Notes: generated by a model not told the origin, from the sequence alone. DNA of 64,000 bases from Bacteroidales bacterium (GCA_014800795.1 JAAVFL010000004.1:124001-188000); one strand, 5' to 3'; positions 49,120 through 60,807 are shown, counted from the first letter of the stretch. A program made the numbers and translations.

Positions 49120-51756
49120 ATGAGCAACAAACCTCTTACTGCAAAGGAGATCAGAGAATCGTTCAAGCAGTTTTTTGAAAGCAAGGGGCACCATATCGTT
49201 CCGTCGGCCCCGATGGTAATAAAAGACGATCCCACGCTGATGTTCACCAACGCGGGTATGAATCAGTTCAAGGATATCATTCTGGGCAACAAGGCGCCGA
49301 AATGGACCCGCGTCACCGACAGCCAGAAGTGTCTCCGCGTAAGCGGCAAGCACAACGACCTCGAAGAGGTGGGCCACGACACCTACCACCACACTATGTT
49401 CGAGATGCTGGGCAACTGGTCGTTCGGCGACTACTTCAAGAAGGAAGCCATCGACTGGGCCTGGGAATTTCTCGTAGATGTTCTCGGACTTGATCCGGCT
49501 CATCTTTATGCAACCGTTTTCGAAGGTTCTCCCGCCGAGGGGCTCGGACGCGACGACGAGGCCGCCTCTTACTGGGCTGCGCACCTGCCCGAGAGCCATA
49601 TAATAAACGGAAACAAACACGACAACTTCTGGGAGATGGGCGATACAGGGCCCTGCGGTCCATGCTCAGAGATCCATATCGACCTCCGCAGCGAGGAGGA
49701 GCGCGAGGCTGTTCCCGGTGCCGAGCTTGTGAACAAGGATCATCCTCAGGTTATCGAGATCTGGAACCTCGTGTTCATGCAGTTCAACCGTAAGGCCGAC
49801 CATTCGCTCGAACCGCTCCCCGCAAAGGTTATCGACACCGGAATGGGCTTCGAACGTCTCTGTATGGCTCTTCAGGGTAAGAAATCGAACTATGATACCG
49901 ATGTGTTCACCCCCATGATCGCCAAGATCGCCGAGCTTTCGGGCAAGAAATATGGCGAGGATCACAAGGTGGATGTGGCTATGCGCGTTATCGCCGACCA
50001 TATCCGCACAATAGCTTTCTCGATCGCCGATTCGCAGCTTCCCGGCAATGCCAAGGCCGGCTATGTGATCCGCCGCATCCTGCGCCGTGCCGTTCGGTAT
50101 GCTTATACTTTCCTCGAGCAGAAGGAAGCGTTCATGTACAAGCTCGTCGACACACTTATCGATTCGATGGGCGATGCTTATCCCGAGCTTAAGCAGCAGC
50201 GGGAGCTTATAATGCGTGTCACCAAAGAGGAGGAAGATTCGTTCCTGCGCACTCTCGAGAACGGTATCAAGATGCTCGAAAGTGATATAGAGGCAGCGCG
50301 TAAAGCGGGTAAAACCGAGATTGACGGTGCCGAGGCATTCGTATTGTACGATACATACGGATTTCCCCTCGACCTTACTCAGCTCATATTGAAAGAGAAC
50401 GGAATGACACTTGATCAGGAAGGATTCGACCGCGAGATGGCTGCTCAGAAGGCGCGTGCGCGCAATGCTGCCGCAGTTGAAGCTACCGACTGGGTGACCG
50501 TGCGCGAGGGGGATCAGGAGTTTGTAGGCTACGACCACACAGAAACTCCGGCCCGCATTCTCCGCTACCGCAAGGTGAAGCAGAAAAACAAGGAATATTA
50601 TCAGATTATACTCGACCGCACCCCATTTTACGCCGAGATGGGCGGTCAGGTAGGCGACAGTGGCACACTGACTGCCCCCGATGGTGAAGTGGTGGAGGTG
50701 TTCGACACCAAGCGTGAGAACGGTATCGGTGTTCACCTTACACATAAACTGCCTGCCGATCCGTCGGCGGAGTTCACCGCCGCAATCAATAAGGAAGCAC
50801 GACGTGCCACATCGTGCAACCACACTGCAACCCATCTTCTCCATGAGGCTCTCCGTGAGGTGTTGGGAACGCATGTGGAGCAGAAAGGCTCGTATGTATC
50901 ACCCGATATCCTCCGCTTCGATTTCTCCCACTTCCAGAAAGTTACCCCCGAGGAACTGCGCAAGGTAGAGCATCTCGCCAACCGTAAGGTTCGCGAGGCA
51001 TATGCACGCGACGAACGCCGCAACGTGCCTATCGAAGAGGCCCGTAACATGGGCGCCATGGCGCTCTTCGGCGAGAAATACGGCGACGAAGTGCGTGTGA
51101 TCCGTTACGGTAGCTCCGTAGAGCTTTGCGGTGGCACTCACGTCGACAACACGGGAAATATCGGTATGATAAAAATTATCTCCGAGAGCAGCATTGCCGC
51201 CGGCATACGCCGTATCGAGGCTATCACCGGGGAGAATGTCGAAAAAGCCATCGACACCATGACCGACACCATGCATGAGATCGGAGCTATGCTTCATAAT
51301 GCTCCCGATCTGCTTGCTGCTCTGAAAAAAGAGATAGAGGAGAATGAGAGCCTCCGCAAGCAGGCTGAGGAGGCCTTCAAGGAGCGCGTGGCTCAACTGA
51401 CTTCCAAGCTGGTGGCAGATGCGGAAGATATCTGCGGAATGAAAGTTGTATCTATGACAGGACAGCGTCTGCCGGATGTTGTCAAAAATGTTGCTTTCGG
51501 AGTTAGAAATGCCTCACCGGAAAACACCGTTTTCCTCGGAGCTACCTGCGACATCGCCGGCAAGCCCCTCCTCACTGTAATGTTTACCAACGATCTCGTA
51601 GAGGCAGGGCGCAATGCGTCGCAGCTTGTACGCGAGGCAGCCAAAGCTATCAAAGGGGGCGGTGGCGGTCAGCCCGGTTTCGCCCAGGCTGGCGGCAAGG
51701 ATGCCGACGGACTGGCGGCAGCTTTCGACATCATGCGCAATTTGCTGAAGGCATAA
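49120..51756 (+). CDS. alaS: Alanine--tRNA ligase
   Basis: [48 protein letters not shown]; HxxxH ([11 protein letters not shown]); C-terminal [14 protein letters not shown]. Confidence 0.98.
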   Translation: MSNKPLTAKEIRESFKQFFESKGHHIVPSAPMVIKDDPTLMFTNAGMNQFKDIILGNKAPKWTRVTDSQKCLRVSGKHNDLEEVGHDTYHHTMFEMLGNWSFGDYFKKEAIDWAWEFLVDVLGLDPAHLYATVFEGSPAEGLGRDDEAASYWAAHLPESHIINGNKHDNFWEMGDTGPCGPCSEIHIDLRSEEEREAVPGAELVNKDHPQVIEIWNLVFMQFNRKADHSLEPLPAKVIDTGMGFERLCMALQGKKSNYDTDVFTPMIAKIAELSGKKYGEDHKVDVAMRVIADHIRTIAFSIADSQLPGNAKAGYVIRRILRRAVRYAYTFLEQKEAFMYKLVDTLIDSMGDAYPELKQQRELIMRVTKEEEDSFLRTLENGIKMLESDIEAARKAGKTEIDGAEAFVLYDTYGFPLDLTQLILKENGMTLDQEGFDREMAAQKARARNAAAVEATDWVTVREGDQEFVGYDHTETPARILRYRKVKQKNKEYYQIILDRTPFYAEMGGQVGDSGTLTAPDGEVVEVFDTKRENGIGVHLTHKLPADPSAEFTAAINKEARRATSCNHTATHLLHEALREVLGTHVEQKGSYVSPDILRFDFSHFQKVTPEELRKVEHLANRKVREAYARDERRNVPIEEARNMGAMALFGEKYGDEVRVIRYGSSVELCGGTHVDNTGNIGMIKIISESSIAAGIRRIEAITGENVEKAIDTMTDTMHEIGAMLHNAPDLLAALKKEIEENESLRKQAEEAFKERVAQLTSKLVADAEDICGMKVVSMTGQRLPDVVKNVAFGVRNASPENTVFLGATCDIAGKPLLTVMFTNDLVEAGRNASQLVREAAKAIKGGGGGQPGFAQAGGKDADGLAAAFDIMRNLLKA

Positions 51757-51780
51757 GACAATCTTCCATACGAATCACCC

Positions 51781-52875
51781 ATGAAGAAGACTGCATTAAT
51801 CACCGGAGTGACCGGGCAGGACGGTTCTTTCCTCGCGGAGTTCCTTCTCGAGAAGGGGTATGATGTTCATGGAACCATCCGCCGGTCGTCTGTGGATTTC
51901 CGCGAACGCATCGCTCATCTGGAGGGACACTCCAACTTTCACCTCCACTATGCCGACATGATAGATTCTATGTCGATCATTCAGGTACTTAACAAGGTGC
52001 GCCCCGACGAGGTCTACAATCTCGCTGCCCAAAGCCATGTGCAGGTGAGTTTCGATTCGCCTGAATACACGGCGAATGTCGATGCGACCGGTGTGTTGCG
52101 TATTCTTGAGGGGATACGTCAGTGTGGTCTGGCAGATACGTGTCGTTTCTATCAGGCCTCTACTTCTGAACTTTACGGAAAGGTGGAGGAGGTGCCTCAG
52201 AATGAGAACACCCCCTTCCACCCTTATAGTCCGTATGCGGTAGCCAAACTGTACGGCTACTGGATCGTAAGGGAGTATCGCGAGGCTTATCATATGTTCG
52301 CATGTTCGGGTATTCTTTTCAATCATGAGAGTGAGCGCCGGGGCGAGACTTTCGTAACCCGTAAAATCACTCTTGCCGCCGCCCGTATCGCGCAGGGGAA
52401 ACAGGATAAGCTATATCTCGGCAATCTGTCGTCGCTCCGCGACTGGGGCTACGCTCGCGATTACGTGGAGTGTATGTGGCTCATCCTTCAGCAGCCGGAG
52501 CCCGACGATTATGTTATAGCCACCGGTGAGCAACATTCGGTCCGCGAATTCTGCGAACTCGCATTCAGGCGAGTAGGTATCGAATTGCGGTTCGAGGGGG
52601 AGGGCGCCGACGAAAAGGGTGTAGATGCAAAGACGGGGAAAGTGCTTGTGGAGGTTTCACCTGACTTTTACCGCCCGACCGATGTTGTGAACCTTATGGG
52701 AGACCCGTCGAAAGCGAAGGCGAAACTCGGTTGGGATCCGACGAAGAAAACCTCGTTTGAGGAGCTTGTGAATCTTATGGTCGATGCCGACATGGCTAAG
52801 GTTGCAGTGGAGCGCGCCGGCGATCATGTGCGCACCAATCTCGCCGAATATCTCGAAAAGGGCATTGTAAAATAA
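51781..52875 (+). CDS. gmd: GDP-mannose 4,6-dehydratase
   Basis: [33 protein letters not shown]. Confidence 0.97.
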   Translation: MKKTALITGVTGQDGSFLAEFLLEKGYDVHGTIRRSSVDFRERIAHLEGHSNFHLHYADMIDSMSIIQVLNKVRPDEVYNLAAQSHVQVSFDSPEYTANVDATGVLRILEGIRQCGLADTCRFYQASTSELYGKVEEVPQNENTPFHPYSPYAVAKLYGYWIVREYREAYHMFACSGILFNHESERRGETFVTRKITLAAARIAQGKQDKLYLGNLSSLRDWGYARDYVECMWLILQQPEPDDYVIATGEQHSVREFCELAFRRVGIELRFEGEGADEKGVDAKTGKVLVEVSPDFYRPTDVVNLMGDPSKAKAKLGWDPTKKTSFEELVNLMVDADMAKVAVERAGDHVRTNLAEYLEKGIVK

Positions 52876-53817
52876 ATGGAGAAGGAATCGAAGATATATG
52901 TTGCAGGCCACCGCGGGATGGTAGGATCGGCTATCGTGCGTGAGCTTCAGCGACAGGGCTATACGAATATCATCACACGTACCCACGCGGAGCTTGACCT
53001 GACCGATCAGATGGCTGTAAACGAGTTTTTTGCCGCCGAAAAACCTGAATATGTGTTTCTCGCGGCGGCAAAGGTGGGTGGAATCGTGGCTAATGCGTCG
53101 GCCCCGGCCGATTTCATGTATGTGAACATGATGCTGGAGATGAATGTGATCAATGCTGCCTGGAGGAACGGCTGCCGCAAACTCGAGTTTCTCGGCTCAT
53201 CGTGCATTTATCCCCGCATGGCTCCCCAACCGATGCCTGAGAGCTGTCTGCTGACTTCGGAACTTGAGAAAACCAACGAGGCATATGCACTCGCCAAGAT
53301 TTCCGGTCTGAAATATTGCGAATATCTTAACCGGCAGTATGGAACGGACTACATAAGCGTAATGCCCACGAATCTCTACGGACCCAACGACAACTATCAT
53401 CCGGAGCATAGCCATGTGCTTCCCGCGCTGATACGCCGTTTCCACGAAGCAAAAGAGCTTGGGTTAGGGGGGGTTACATGTTGGGGCGACGGAAGTCCGC
53501 TAAGAGAATTTCTTTACGTCGACGATCTTGCCAACCTGTGTGTGTTTCTGATGAACAACTATTCCGGCAACGAGACGGTGAATGCCGGAACCGGTAAAGA
53601 GTTGTCGATACGCGAACTCACGGAGCTTGTAGCGTCGGTGGTAGGATTCACAGGTGAAATAAAATGGGACACATCGCGTCCGAACGGCACACCCCGTAAA
53701 CTCCTTGACGTGAGTAAGGCGACTGCCTTGGGATGGACATACGTTACCGAGCTTTCCGACGGGATACGCATGGCCTACGAGGATTTTCTGAAAAATCCAA
53801 TGAGGGCGGAACGCTGA
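52876..53817 (+). CDS. fcl: GDP-L-fucose synthase
   Basis: [38 protein letters not shown]; directly after gmd. Confidence 0.97.
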   Translation: MEKESKIYVAGHRGMVGSAIVRELQRQGYTNIITRTHAELDLTDQMAVNEFFAAEKPEYVFLAAAKVGGIVANASAPADFMYVNMMLEMNVINAAWRNGCRKLEFLGSSCIYPRMAPQPMPESCLLTSELEKTNEAYALAKISGLKYCEYLNRQYGTDYISVMPTNLYGPNDNYHPEHSHVLPALIRRFHEAKELGLGGVTCWGDGSPLREFLYVDDLANLCVFLMNNYSGNETVNAGTGKELSIRELTELVASVVGFTGEIKWDTSRPNGTPRKLLDVSKATALGWTYVTELSDGIRMAYEDFLKNPMRAER

Positions 53818-53931
53818 GATCGTTGCAATTTTCCGGGTCAAATGTCCGTTACATAAGTGAGTCATGAAAATTATTCCGTATAATACATAAAATAATTTCC
53901 ACGACCTACATATTAAAATAAACTGTCAGTT

Positions 53932-55134
53932 ATGAAACGATACTCTCTCTTGACATATATCACCATGGTAATGGCTATGCTCCTCACACTGACATCGTGT
54001 GAAGAGAACGATGATCCGCAACCGATAGAAAATACCATCGGCCGGGCGGTTCTTGTCTATATGGCTGCCAACAATAATCTGTCGGGTTTCGACAGCGACG
54101 ACATTAAGGAGATGCTTGAGGCTGCCGGTGAGGGAGCCTTTGGCGAAAACCGTCTGGTCGTATATCATCACAGCTCGCGTAATGATCCTGCGCTTAAGGA
54201 AGTTACGGCTGATGGGCTGGTCGAATTAAAAGTGTACGACAAAGATGAAAGCGCTGTCAGCTCAGTGCGTATGCGCAGGGTTATCGACGATTTCCGCAGA
54301 GAAGCACGTGCCGAACACTATGGACTGATTCTATGGAGCCACGGTAGCGGATGGGAGCAGAACGGTATGACACCTGATGAGGATGCAGCGCCGGCATCCG
54401 CACCGCAGCGTGCGTTCGGAATTGACCGATTCGATGGCAGAAATTATTCGATGAACATCACCACTCTGGCTGATGTGCTTTCCGGTTATGACTTCGATTT
54501 CGTATATTTCGATTGCTGCCATATGGCGGGGGTGGAGGTAGCTTATCAGTTGAGGAATGTCACATCGCGTGTGATCGGATCGGTTACGGAACTGCCATCC
54601 GAGGGGATGCCCTATCAGCTCACTCTGCCGTTCCTGATGAAGGATGAGGCCGATACCGAGGGTGCCGCAGAAGCTACTTTTACCTATTTCGACAGCTATA
54701 CCGGTGTGAACAGGACATGTACCATGTCGGTTATCGACACATCCTGCCTCGACAGGCTTGCCGAGGCTGTCGCAGAGGTTTATGCTCTCCATCCAACTTT
54801 GCCGGCAGGCTATCAGCCTCAGAAGTTTATCAGATATAATTGTTATTTCTTTGATTTGGGACATTATCTCGAAGCCTTTGCCGAGAATGGAGATGAGCGG
54901 CTGAAAGCCGCTGTCCGCAACGCACAGGACGCTCTCGAGGCAGCAGTCGTATATAAAGGGGCGACACCTTATATCTGGGAGGGGGGCCATGATGTGTGGG
55001 GGAGAAGTATCGAGGTTGAGCTTAAGAGCCACTGCGGACTGTCAACATACATACTTGACAACCTACAAAGTGCCGGAACATTCAACTACGATACGCTCGA
55101 CTGGTATACAGATGTGGTATCCTTCCTGTTCTGA
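53932..55134 (+). CDS. Clostripain-like (peptidase C11) lipoprotein
   Basis: Lipobox TLTSCEEND; RAVLVYMAANNNLSG; catalytic HG region LILWSHGSGW and Cys region FDFVYFDCCHMAGVEVAYQL. Confidence 0.9.
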   Translation: MKRYSLLTYITMVMAMLLTLTSCEENDDPQPIENTIGRAVLVYMAANNNLSGFDSDDIKEMLEAAGEGAFGENRLVVYHHSSRNDPALKEVTADGLVELKVYDKDESAVSSVRMRRVIDDFRREARAEHYGLILWSHGSGWEQNGMTPDEDAAPASAPQRAFGIDRFDGRNYSMNITTLADVLSGYDFDFVYFDCCHMAGVEVAYQLRNVTSRVIGSVTELPSEGMPYQLTLPFLMKDEADTEGAAEATFTYFDSYTGVNRTCTMSVIDTSCLDRLAEAVAEVYALHPTLPAGYQPQKFIRYNCYFFDLGHYLEAFAENGDERLKAAVRNAQDALEAAVVYKGATPYIWEGGHDVWGRSIEVELKSHCGLSTYILDNLQSAGTFNYDTLDWYTDVVSFLF

Positions 55135-55196
55135 ATTTTCCGGCTATGCCGGCTCCGATATAAAAAATAAATTAGTCGAATAACACGTTTCACATT

Positions 55197-56357
55197 ATGC
55201 TTCTTCAGAAATTGATTCTTCTTCAAACGCTTTTCTCAGATGCCACTCCTCCCGATTCTGTGGCAGCGGCAGCCGGCAACGTCGGCGGACTGGCGGAACT
55301 TAAAGCCCTCTCGACGCAAGATCTCCTCAGCCGTCTGGCAAATTCGGCGGTAAGTTTTGCAATTAATCTCGCTATCGCTATCGTTGTATTTTATGTCGGC
55401 AGGTTTATAATCAAGAAGATATATGACTTTGTGCGGTCAATATTCGTGACAAGGCGCATCGATCCGTCGCTTGCAACGTTCGTACTCAGTCTTATCAACA
55501 TAGTGTTGTACTTCATACTGATAGTGACTGTAATCGGTATTCTCGGCATAGAAACAACCTCTTTCCTCGCGCTGTTTGCTTCCGCCGGTGTCGCCATCGG
55601 TATGGCCTTGAGCGGAACGCTTCAGAATTTCGCCGGAGGTGTACTCATCCTGCTCCTTAAGCCCTACAAGATTGGCGATTTCATCGAGGTGCAGGGATAT
55701 TCAGGAACAGTAAGGGAGATTCAGATATTCTTCACGGTAATAACCACCGGCGACAACAAGTCGATATTGATTCCAAACGGCGGTCTTTCAACCGGGAGTG
55801 TCAACAACTACAGTCGCGAGGCATACCGCCGTGTGCAATGGACTGTATCGATATCATATGGTGATGATGTGAATGCTGCGCGCGACGCAATCTTCAAACT
55901 CTTCGAAGAGGACAAGCGTGTGATGCCTCTGACCAATGAGGATAATCCGGAGATGCAGATCGTAGATGGCAACGGGAAAGAAGAACCGGAAACAGCCGAC
56001 GATACCTCTGTTGATGCGGTTAAAGATGAACCGGCACCTGCCCCCGCGCGCCGTCCCGGTTGGATACGTTCTATCTTCGGGAAAAAGATCACCGAAGCCG
56101 AAGATGTGCTTCTAAGCCTGAAGAAAAACGATAAAGGCGGCCAGCTTGTAGCTCCTCCCAACTACTCTCCGGCGGTGCTTGTCAACGAACTTGGAGCGTC
56201 GAGTGTCGATCTGCAGGTGCGTGCATGGGTTAAGAGCGCCGACTACTGGAATGTGTATTTTTATTACAACGAATTGTTCTACAACGAGCTGCCGAAGTAT
56301 GGCATACATTTCCCATTCCCGCAGCTCGATGTGCATGTGAGTTCCACTAACGCCTGA
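55197..56357 (+). CDS. MscS-family mechanosensitive ion channel with an insertion in the cytoplasmic domain
   Basis: TM3/beta domain GVAIGMALSGTLQNFAGGVLILLLKPYKIGDFIEVQGYSGTVREI. Confidence 0.9.
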   Translation: MLLQKLILLQTLFSDATPPDSVAAAAGNVGGLAELKALSTQDLLSRLANSAVSFAINLAIAIVVFYVGRFIIKKIYDFVRSIFVTRRIDPSLATFVLSLINIVLYFILIVTVIGILGIETTSFLALFASAGVAIGMALSGTLQNFAGGVLILLLKPYKIGDFIEVQGYSGTVREIQIFFTVITTGDNKSILIPNGGLSTGSVNNYSREAYRRVQWTVSISYGDDVNAARDAIFKLFEEDKRVMPLTNEDNPEMQIVDGNGKEEPETADDTSVDAVKDEPAPAPARRPGWIRSIFGKKITEAEDVLLSLKKNDKGGQLVAPPNYSPAVLVNELGASSVDLQVRAWVKSADYWNVYFYYNELFYNELPKYGIHFPFPQLDVHVSSTNA

Positions 56358-56360
56358 CGG

Positions 56361-56960
56361 ATGATGCTTCAGATAAAGGATACTCTTGTTACGCTCGATC
56401 TGGCCGAGCAGTTTTTCTGCTGCGATCTCAGTAAATGTCTCGGTGCGTGCTGCATCGAAGGTGATGCCGGTGCGCCTGTAACTGAAGGAGAAGTAAAAGA
56501 AATAGAGCGGGTGCTTCCCGAGGTAGAGGCCGATATGATGCCCCGCGCAATAGAGGAAGTGCGGGCGAATGGAGTTGCGTATACCGATGTGGAAGGGGAT
56601 CTGGTCACTACGATTCTCGACGGGCGTAACTGCGCCTTCACCTGCTACGCACCGGGGGGCGTGTGTCTGTGCGCGCTTGAGAAAGCGTATCGCGAGGGGC
56701 GCACCGACTGGAAGAAACCGGCCTCATGTTCGCTCTACCCTCTCCGCATAAAGGAGTATCCGACCTTTACCGCCGTGAACTATCACCGGTGGAAGATATG
56801 CCGCGATGCCGAGGCGCTCGGGCGCAAGAATGGGATCCGTCTATATCAGTTCCTGCGCGAGCCTCTTATTGAGCGTTTCGGACAGGAGTGGTACGACGAA
56901 CTTGCCCAGGCATGCGAACTTTACCTGCGAGAATACGGCGACAGCTCTCCCCGTCGCTGA
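56361..56960 (+). CDS. DUF3109 family protein (Cys-rich)
   Basis: FFCCDLSKCLGACCIEGDAGAPV; CAFTCYAPGGVCLCALEKAY; SCSLYPLRI. Confidence 0.88.
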   Translation: MMLQIKDTLVTLDLAEQFFCCDLSKCLGACCIEGDAGAPVTEGEVKEIERVLPEVEADMMPRAIEEVRANGVAYTDVEGDLVTTILDGRNCAFTCYAPGGVCLCALEKAYREGRTDWKKPASCSLYPLRIKEYPTFTAVNYHRWKICRDAEALGRKNGIRLYQFLREPLIERFGQEWYDELAQACELYLREYGDSSPRR

Positions 56961-57075
56961 GGTATCCCATCCTGACGGTTTTGTGTGTAACGGCTCTTGT
57001 CAATGTGAACAATCTGCGGTCGCTAAGGTTTTCTATTATAAACGGCGGTCGGAAACGACGGCGAAAACATGAGCC

Positions 57076-57753
57076 ATGAATACGATTAAAGTAAACGGAC
57101 TGCAATGCGATGTGGAGCGCGGTGCGCGCCCCGAAATCTGCTATATACTTGCTTTCAGTCCGATTGACGAGGGTTGGATGCAACAGACTGCTATGAGGTA
57201 TGGTTGCTCGTTAGCGGTTATAAGTGGGATGGACTGGAACAACGATCTCAGTCCGTGGCAGTCCGGCGGCGTGTCCCCGGAGGCTCCTCCGTTCATGGGG
57301 GATGCAGGCCGGTTTCTCTATGCGCTCAGGCAGTCAGTGATACCGGCGGTTGAAAGTTATATAGGTTTGCAGGTAGAGCCGCGGCGGACGGTGATTGGCG
57401 TGTCCATGTCGGGGCTTTTCGCTTTGTGGGCTTGGCTCTCCGACGATCTGTTCGACGATATCGGTTCTGTTTCGGGGTCGATGTGGTACGACGGTTTCGC
57501 AGCGTGGGTAGAGGCTCAACCGGTGGAGAAGAAGAGAGGGAAGGTATTCCTGTCGCTGGGGAAAGAGGAGGCGCGTTCCGGTGGAACATTTGGATCGGTC
57601 TACGATAATACGGTTGCCATTGCGGAATATCTGCGTTCGCATGGGATAGCTGTCGATTTCGTGACCGGCCCGGGCAATCATTTCGCTCCGATATATCCTC
57701 GCCTCGATGCAGCGATGCACAGCCTCTTTTCGGCAGAACCGCCGCGGGAATAA
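57076..57753 (+). CDS. Alpha/beta-hydrolase, putative esterase family
   Basis: GVSMSGLFALWAW nucleophile elbow, SGSMWYDGF, GPGNHFAP. Confidence 0.75.
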   Translation: MNTIKVNGLQCDVERGARPEICYILAFSPIDEGWMQQTAMRYGCSLAVISGMDWNNDLSPWQSGGVSPEAPPFMGDAGRFLYALRQSVIPAVESYIGLQVEPRRTVIGVSMSGLFALWAWLSDDLFDDIGSVSGSMWYDGFAAWVEAQPVEKKRGKVFLSLGKEEARSGGTFGSVYDNTVAIAEYLRSHGIAVDFVTGPGNHFAPIYPRLDAAMHSLFSAEPPRE

Positions 57754-57759
57754 TAAGGG

Positions 57760-57836
57760 AAGTAAAGAGCAGTAAAGAAGTGGAGAAGTCAAGCAATAAT
57801 ATTGCAGCTTCTCCACTTCTTTACTTCTCTTTACTT
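57760..57836. terminator. Long bidirectional terminator between convergent genes
   Basis: 29-nt arms AAGTAAAGAGCAGTAAAGAAGTGGAGAAG / CTTCTCCACTTCTTTACTTCTCTTTACTT with one mismatch. Confidence 0.8.
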
Positions 57837-57844
57837 CACCACGT

Positions 57845-59764
57845 CTAAATCATCCATAAGGCAGAGGAGGCATCGGACGGCATGCGCCAGTCGCCTCGGG
57901 GCGACAGGCATACGGATCCGACCTTGGGGCCATCCGGCATGCATGAGCGTTTGAACTGCTGGTTGAAGAAGCGGCGCATGAAGGTGCGCAGCCAATGGCG
58001 TATGGTTTCGTCGGAGTATCTTCCCTTGAAGGCTTTACGTGCGAGGAATTCTATACGTTCAGTCGAGAAACCGTAGCGAAGCATATAATAAAGGAAGAAG
58101 TCGTGAAGTTCGTAAGGACCTACCAGATCTTCGGTTTTCTGCAGGATATTTCCATCGCTGTCGGCGGGTGTCAGTTCGGGTGAGATAGGGGTGTCGATAA
58201 TATCATGGAGTGTATTGGCGACAACGGGATTGTCGGTCCGCGATGCGAACCATTTCACCAGATACTGAACCAGCGTTTTCGGAACCGAGGCATTGACACC
58301 GTACATCGACATATGGTCGCCGTTGTAAGTCGCCCATCCGAGGGCAAGCTCGGAGAGGTCGCCTGTGCCGAGTACCATTCCCCCTTCGCGGTTGGCTACA
58401 TCCATCAGTATCTGCGTGCGTTCGCGTGCCTGCGAGTTCTCATATGTGACATCGTGGACCTCCGGATTCTGACCGATATCCTCGAAATGTTGCATCACCG
58501 CCTTTGCGATAGGAATCTCGCGGGAGGTCACACCGAGTTCCTCCATTAACCGCAGGGCGTTGCTATGTGTGCGTCCGGTAGTTCCGAATCCCGGCATGGT
58601 GATGCCGATGATTCCTGTGCGTGGCAGTGCGAGGCGGTCGAAAGCGTTTACCGCCACGAGCAGGGCAAGGGTGGAATCGAGTCCTCCGGAAATGCCGACT
58701 ACCAGTGTTCGGCAACTGGTGGCGGTCAGTCGGCGGGCGAGCGCAGCAGTCTGTATGTTGATGATTTCTGTGGCGCGGGCGTCAATGGCATCGTCTGAGG
58801 AGGGTACGAACGGGTGGGGATCTATGGCGCGGAGCAGTTCGTCGGCTGTATCGGCAGGCGGGGGAGCGAGATCGATCTTTACCGTCAGAGATTCGGTGTC
58901 CCCCAGCTCTGCGTCGGCGCAGTCGTGAAATGAGGTCGTGTGCATACGGTCGCGGTCAAGCGCCTCGATGTCAATATCGACAATCGCTTGCCCCGGTTCC
59001 GGATTCCAGCGTGGAGTAGCGGAGAGCAAGTTGCCGTTTTCAGCGATAATGGCTTTCCCGTCGAACACCAGATCGGTCGATGATTCGCCGAATCCGGCCG
59101 ACGAGTATACATATGCCGCCACGCATCGTGCCGACTGCTGCCTGATCAGTCCGGTCAGGTAGTCGTATTTACCGATAAGATCGTTGGAGGCGGATAGGTT
59201 GAAGATCACTTGCGCGCCGTGCATGGCAGCACGGGTGGATGGGGGAACCGGTGTCCATAGATCCTCGCAGATTTCTACCGTTCCTTTCACACCGTTGCCG
59301 AAGTCGAGCAGAATGCCCGGAGCGGCCGGAACACCCATCAGGGTCGTGTTCACTCCTATACCGCTGTCGAACCAGCGCTTCTCGTAAAATTCGTTGTTGT
59401 TGGGAATATAGCTTTTGGGCACAACCGCTTTGATCTCTCCTCCGGCAATCACCACTCCGCAGTTGAGCAGACGATGTGCGGCGGTGCGCAGCGGTGCGCC
59501 TACGATAATTGCAATCGACGGGAATTGCATTGATTCGGCTGCAAGTTCCCTGAGCGCCTCTTCAGCGTTGTCGAGCAGAAGGGAGTTGTGGAAAAGGTCG
59601 CCGCAGGTATAGCCGGTGACTGAAAGTTCGGGAAATACAGCCACGCGCACTCCACGGGCCGCCAGAGAGCGGGCGGCAGCCCCGATGGCGCAGGTGTTCT
59701 CCCCTGGATCGGCAAGGCTCACAGGTGTTGTGACAGCCGCCACTCTGAAAAATCCTTTGTTCAT
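57845..59764 (-). CDS. nadE: Glutamine-dependent NAD+ synthetase
   Basis: Nitrilase-like N-domain plus synthetase SGGLDSTLALLVA and GTGDLSELALGWATYNGDHMSMYGVN. Confidence 0.97.
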   Translation of the reverse strand: MNKGFFRVAAVTTPVSLADPGENTCAIGAAARSLAARGVRVAVFPELSVTGYTCGDLFHNSLLLDNAEEALRELAAESMQFPSIAIIVGAPLRTAAHRLLNCGVVIAGGEIKAVVPKSYIPNNNEFYEKRWFDSGIGVNTTLMGVPAAPGILLDFGNGVKGTVEICEDLWTPVPPSTRAAMHGAQVIFNLSASNDLIGKYDYLTGLIRQQSARCVAAYVYSSAGFGESSTDLVFDGKAIIAENGNLLSATPRWNPEPGQAIVDIDIEALDRDRMHTTSFHDCADAELGDTESLTVKIDLAPPPADTADELLRAIDPHPFVPSSDDAIDARATEIINIQTAALARRLTATSCRTLVVGISGGLDSTLALLVAVNAFDRLALPRTGIIGITMPGFGTTGRTHSNALRLMEELGVTSREIPIAKAVMQHFEDIGQNPEVHDVTYENSQARERTQILMDVANREGGMVLGTGDLSELALGWATYNGDHMSMYGVNASVPKTLVQYLVKWFASRTDNPVVANTLHDIIDTPISPELTPADSDGNILQKTEDLVGPYELHDFFLYYMLRYGFSTERIEFLARKAFKGRYSDETIRHWLRTFMRRFFNQQFKRSCMPDGPKVGSVCLSPRGDWRMPSDASSALWMI

Positions 59765-60052
59765 ATCTGTGATATCTGGAAAATGTTCGCGATCTGCCTC
59801 AGGCAGTCCGCTAAGTTACTAAAATGGAATCAAACGGACCCCGATATTGCGCGGAAAAATGAAGAATGAAGAAAATGAAACTGAAAAATTTGGTCAAGTC
59901 GCAAAAAATCACTTACTTTGCACTCTGATTCGTGGCACCTCGATAAAAGCCGGAGGCAGTGATGCAGCCACCGGCGATATGAGAAATGAATGGCGGCCAT
60001 CGGATCATGCTGATAATCAACAACAAGAATCAAGAAAATATAATTAACAGCC

Positions 60053-60310
60053 ATGTCAAAGATTTGTCAGATCACAGGCAAAAAAGCGATTACAGGAAAT
60101 AACGTATCGCACTCAAAGCGCCATACAAAGCGCCGCTTCAATGTGAACTTGTTCAATCGCAAGTTCTACTGGGTAGAGCAGGACACCTGGATTCTTCTCA
60201 CCCTCAGCAACGCCGGTCTCCGCACCATCAACAAAATGGGTCTCGACGCAGCTCTCAAGCAGGCCGCAGCGAAAGGTTATCTCACTGAAATCAAAACATT
60301 AGACTTCTAA
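60053..60310 (+). CDS. rpmB: 50S ribosomal protein L28
   Basis: [34 protein letters not shown]. Confidence 0.98.
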   Translation: MSKICQITGKKAITGNNVSHSKRHTKRRFNVNLFNRKFYWVEQDTWILLTLSNAGLRTINKMGLDAALKQAAAKGYLTEIKTLDF

Positions 60311-60315
60311 GAAAA

Positions 60316-60504
60316 ATGGCAAAGAAAGCAAAAGGTAATCGCGTGCAGGTGATTCTCGAGTGCACCGAACACAAGGCAAGTGGCATGCCCGGAACTTCCC
60401 GCTACATCACCACAAAGAACCGCAAGAACACCACCGAGCGTCTGGAGTTGAAGAAATACAACCCCATCCTCAAGAAGGTGACAGTACACAAAGAAATCAA
60501 ATAA
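60316..60504 (+). CDS. rpmG: 50S ribosomal protein L33
   Basis: [20 protein letters not shown]...[27 protein letters not shown]. Confidence 0.97.
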   Translation: MAKKAKGNRVQVILECTEHKASGMPGTSRYITTKNRKNTTERLELKKYNPILKKVTVHKEIK

Positions 60505-60532
60505 GAAACCGCATAATATTTTTTGACTCGAT

Positions 60533-60682
60533 ATGGCAAAGAAAACCGTCGCATCTCTTCAGAAAGGTGAAGGCCGCACCTATTCAAAGGTGATCAGAAT
60601 GGTCAAGTCTCCCAAAACCGGAGCTTACACCTTCCAGGAACAAATGGTGCCCAACGAAGCCGTTAAGGACCTCCTGAAATAA
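60533..60682 (+). CDS. DUF4295 family small basic protein
   Basis: Read directly: MAKKTVASLQKGEGRTYSKVIRMVKSPKTGAYTFQEQMVPNEAVKDLLK-stop (49 aa). In the rpmB-rpmG operon; below the ORF-track cutoff. Confidence 0.88.
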   Translation: MAKKTVASLQKGEGRTYSKVIRMVKSPKTGAYTFQEQMVPNEAVKDLLK

Positions 60683-60807
60683 TACGGCATCTCCCCCCTG
60701 TCTCTTTCTTATCAAAAGTCGGGGAGTTCAGATAAAGATATCGCGCTCCGTAGGCTAAAATGAGGGTTTATGCCCGATATGCTCTGCGGTACCAGATAAT
60801 TTTATAT

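Noticed and set aside
49666-50874. 402-aa minus-strand ORF antisense to alaS
   Set aside because: Lies entirely within the well-supported alaS gene and lacks recognisable domains; a shadow ORF from codon bias.
50899-51396. 165-aa ORF antisense to the alaS 3' region
   Set aside because: Shadow ORF within alaS.
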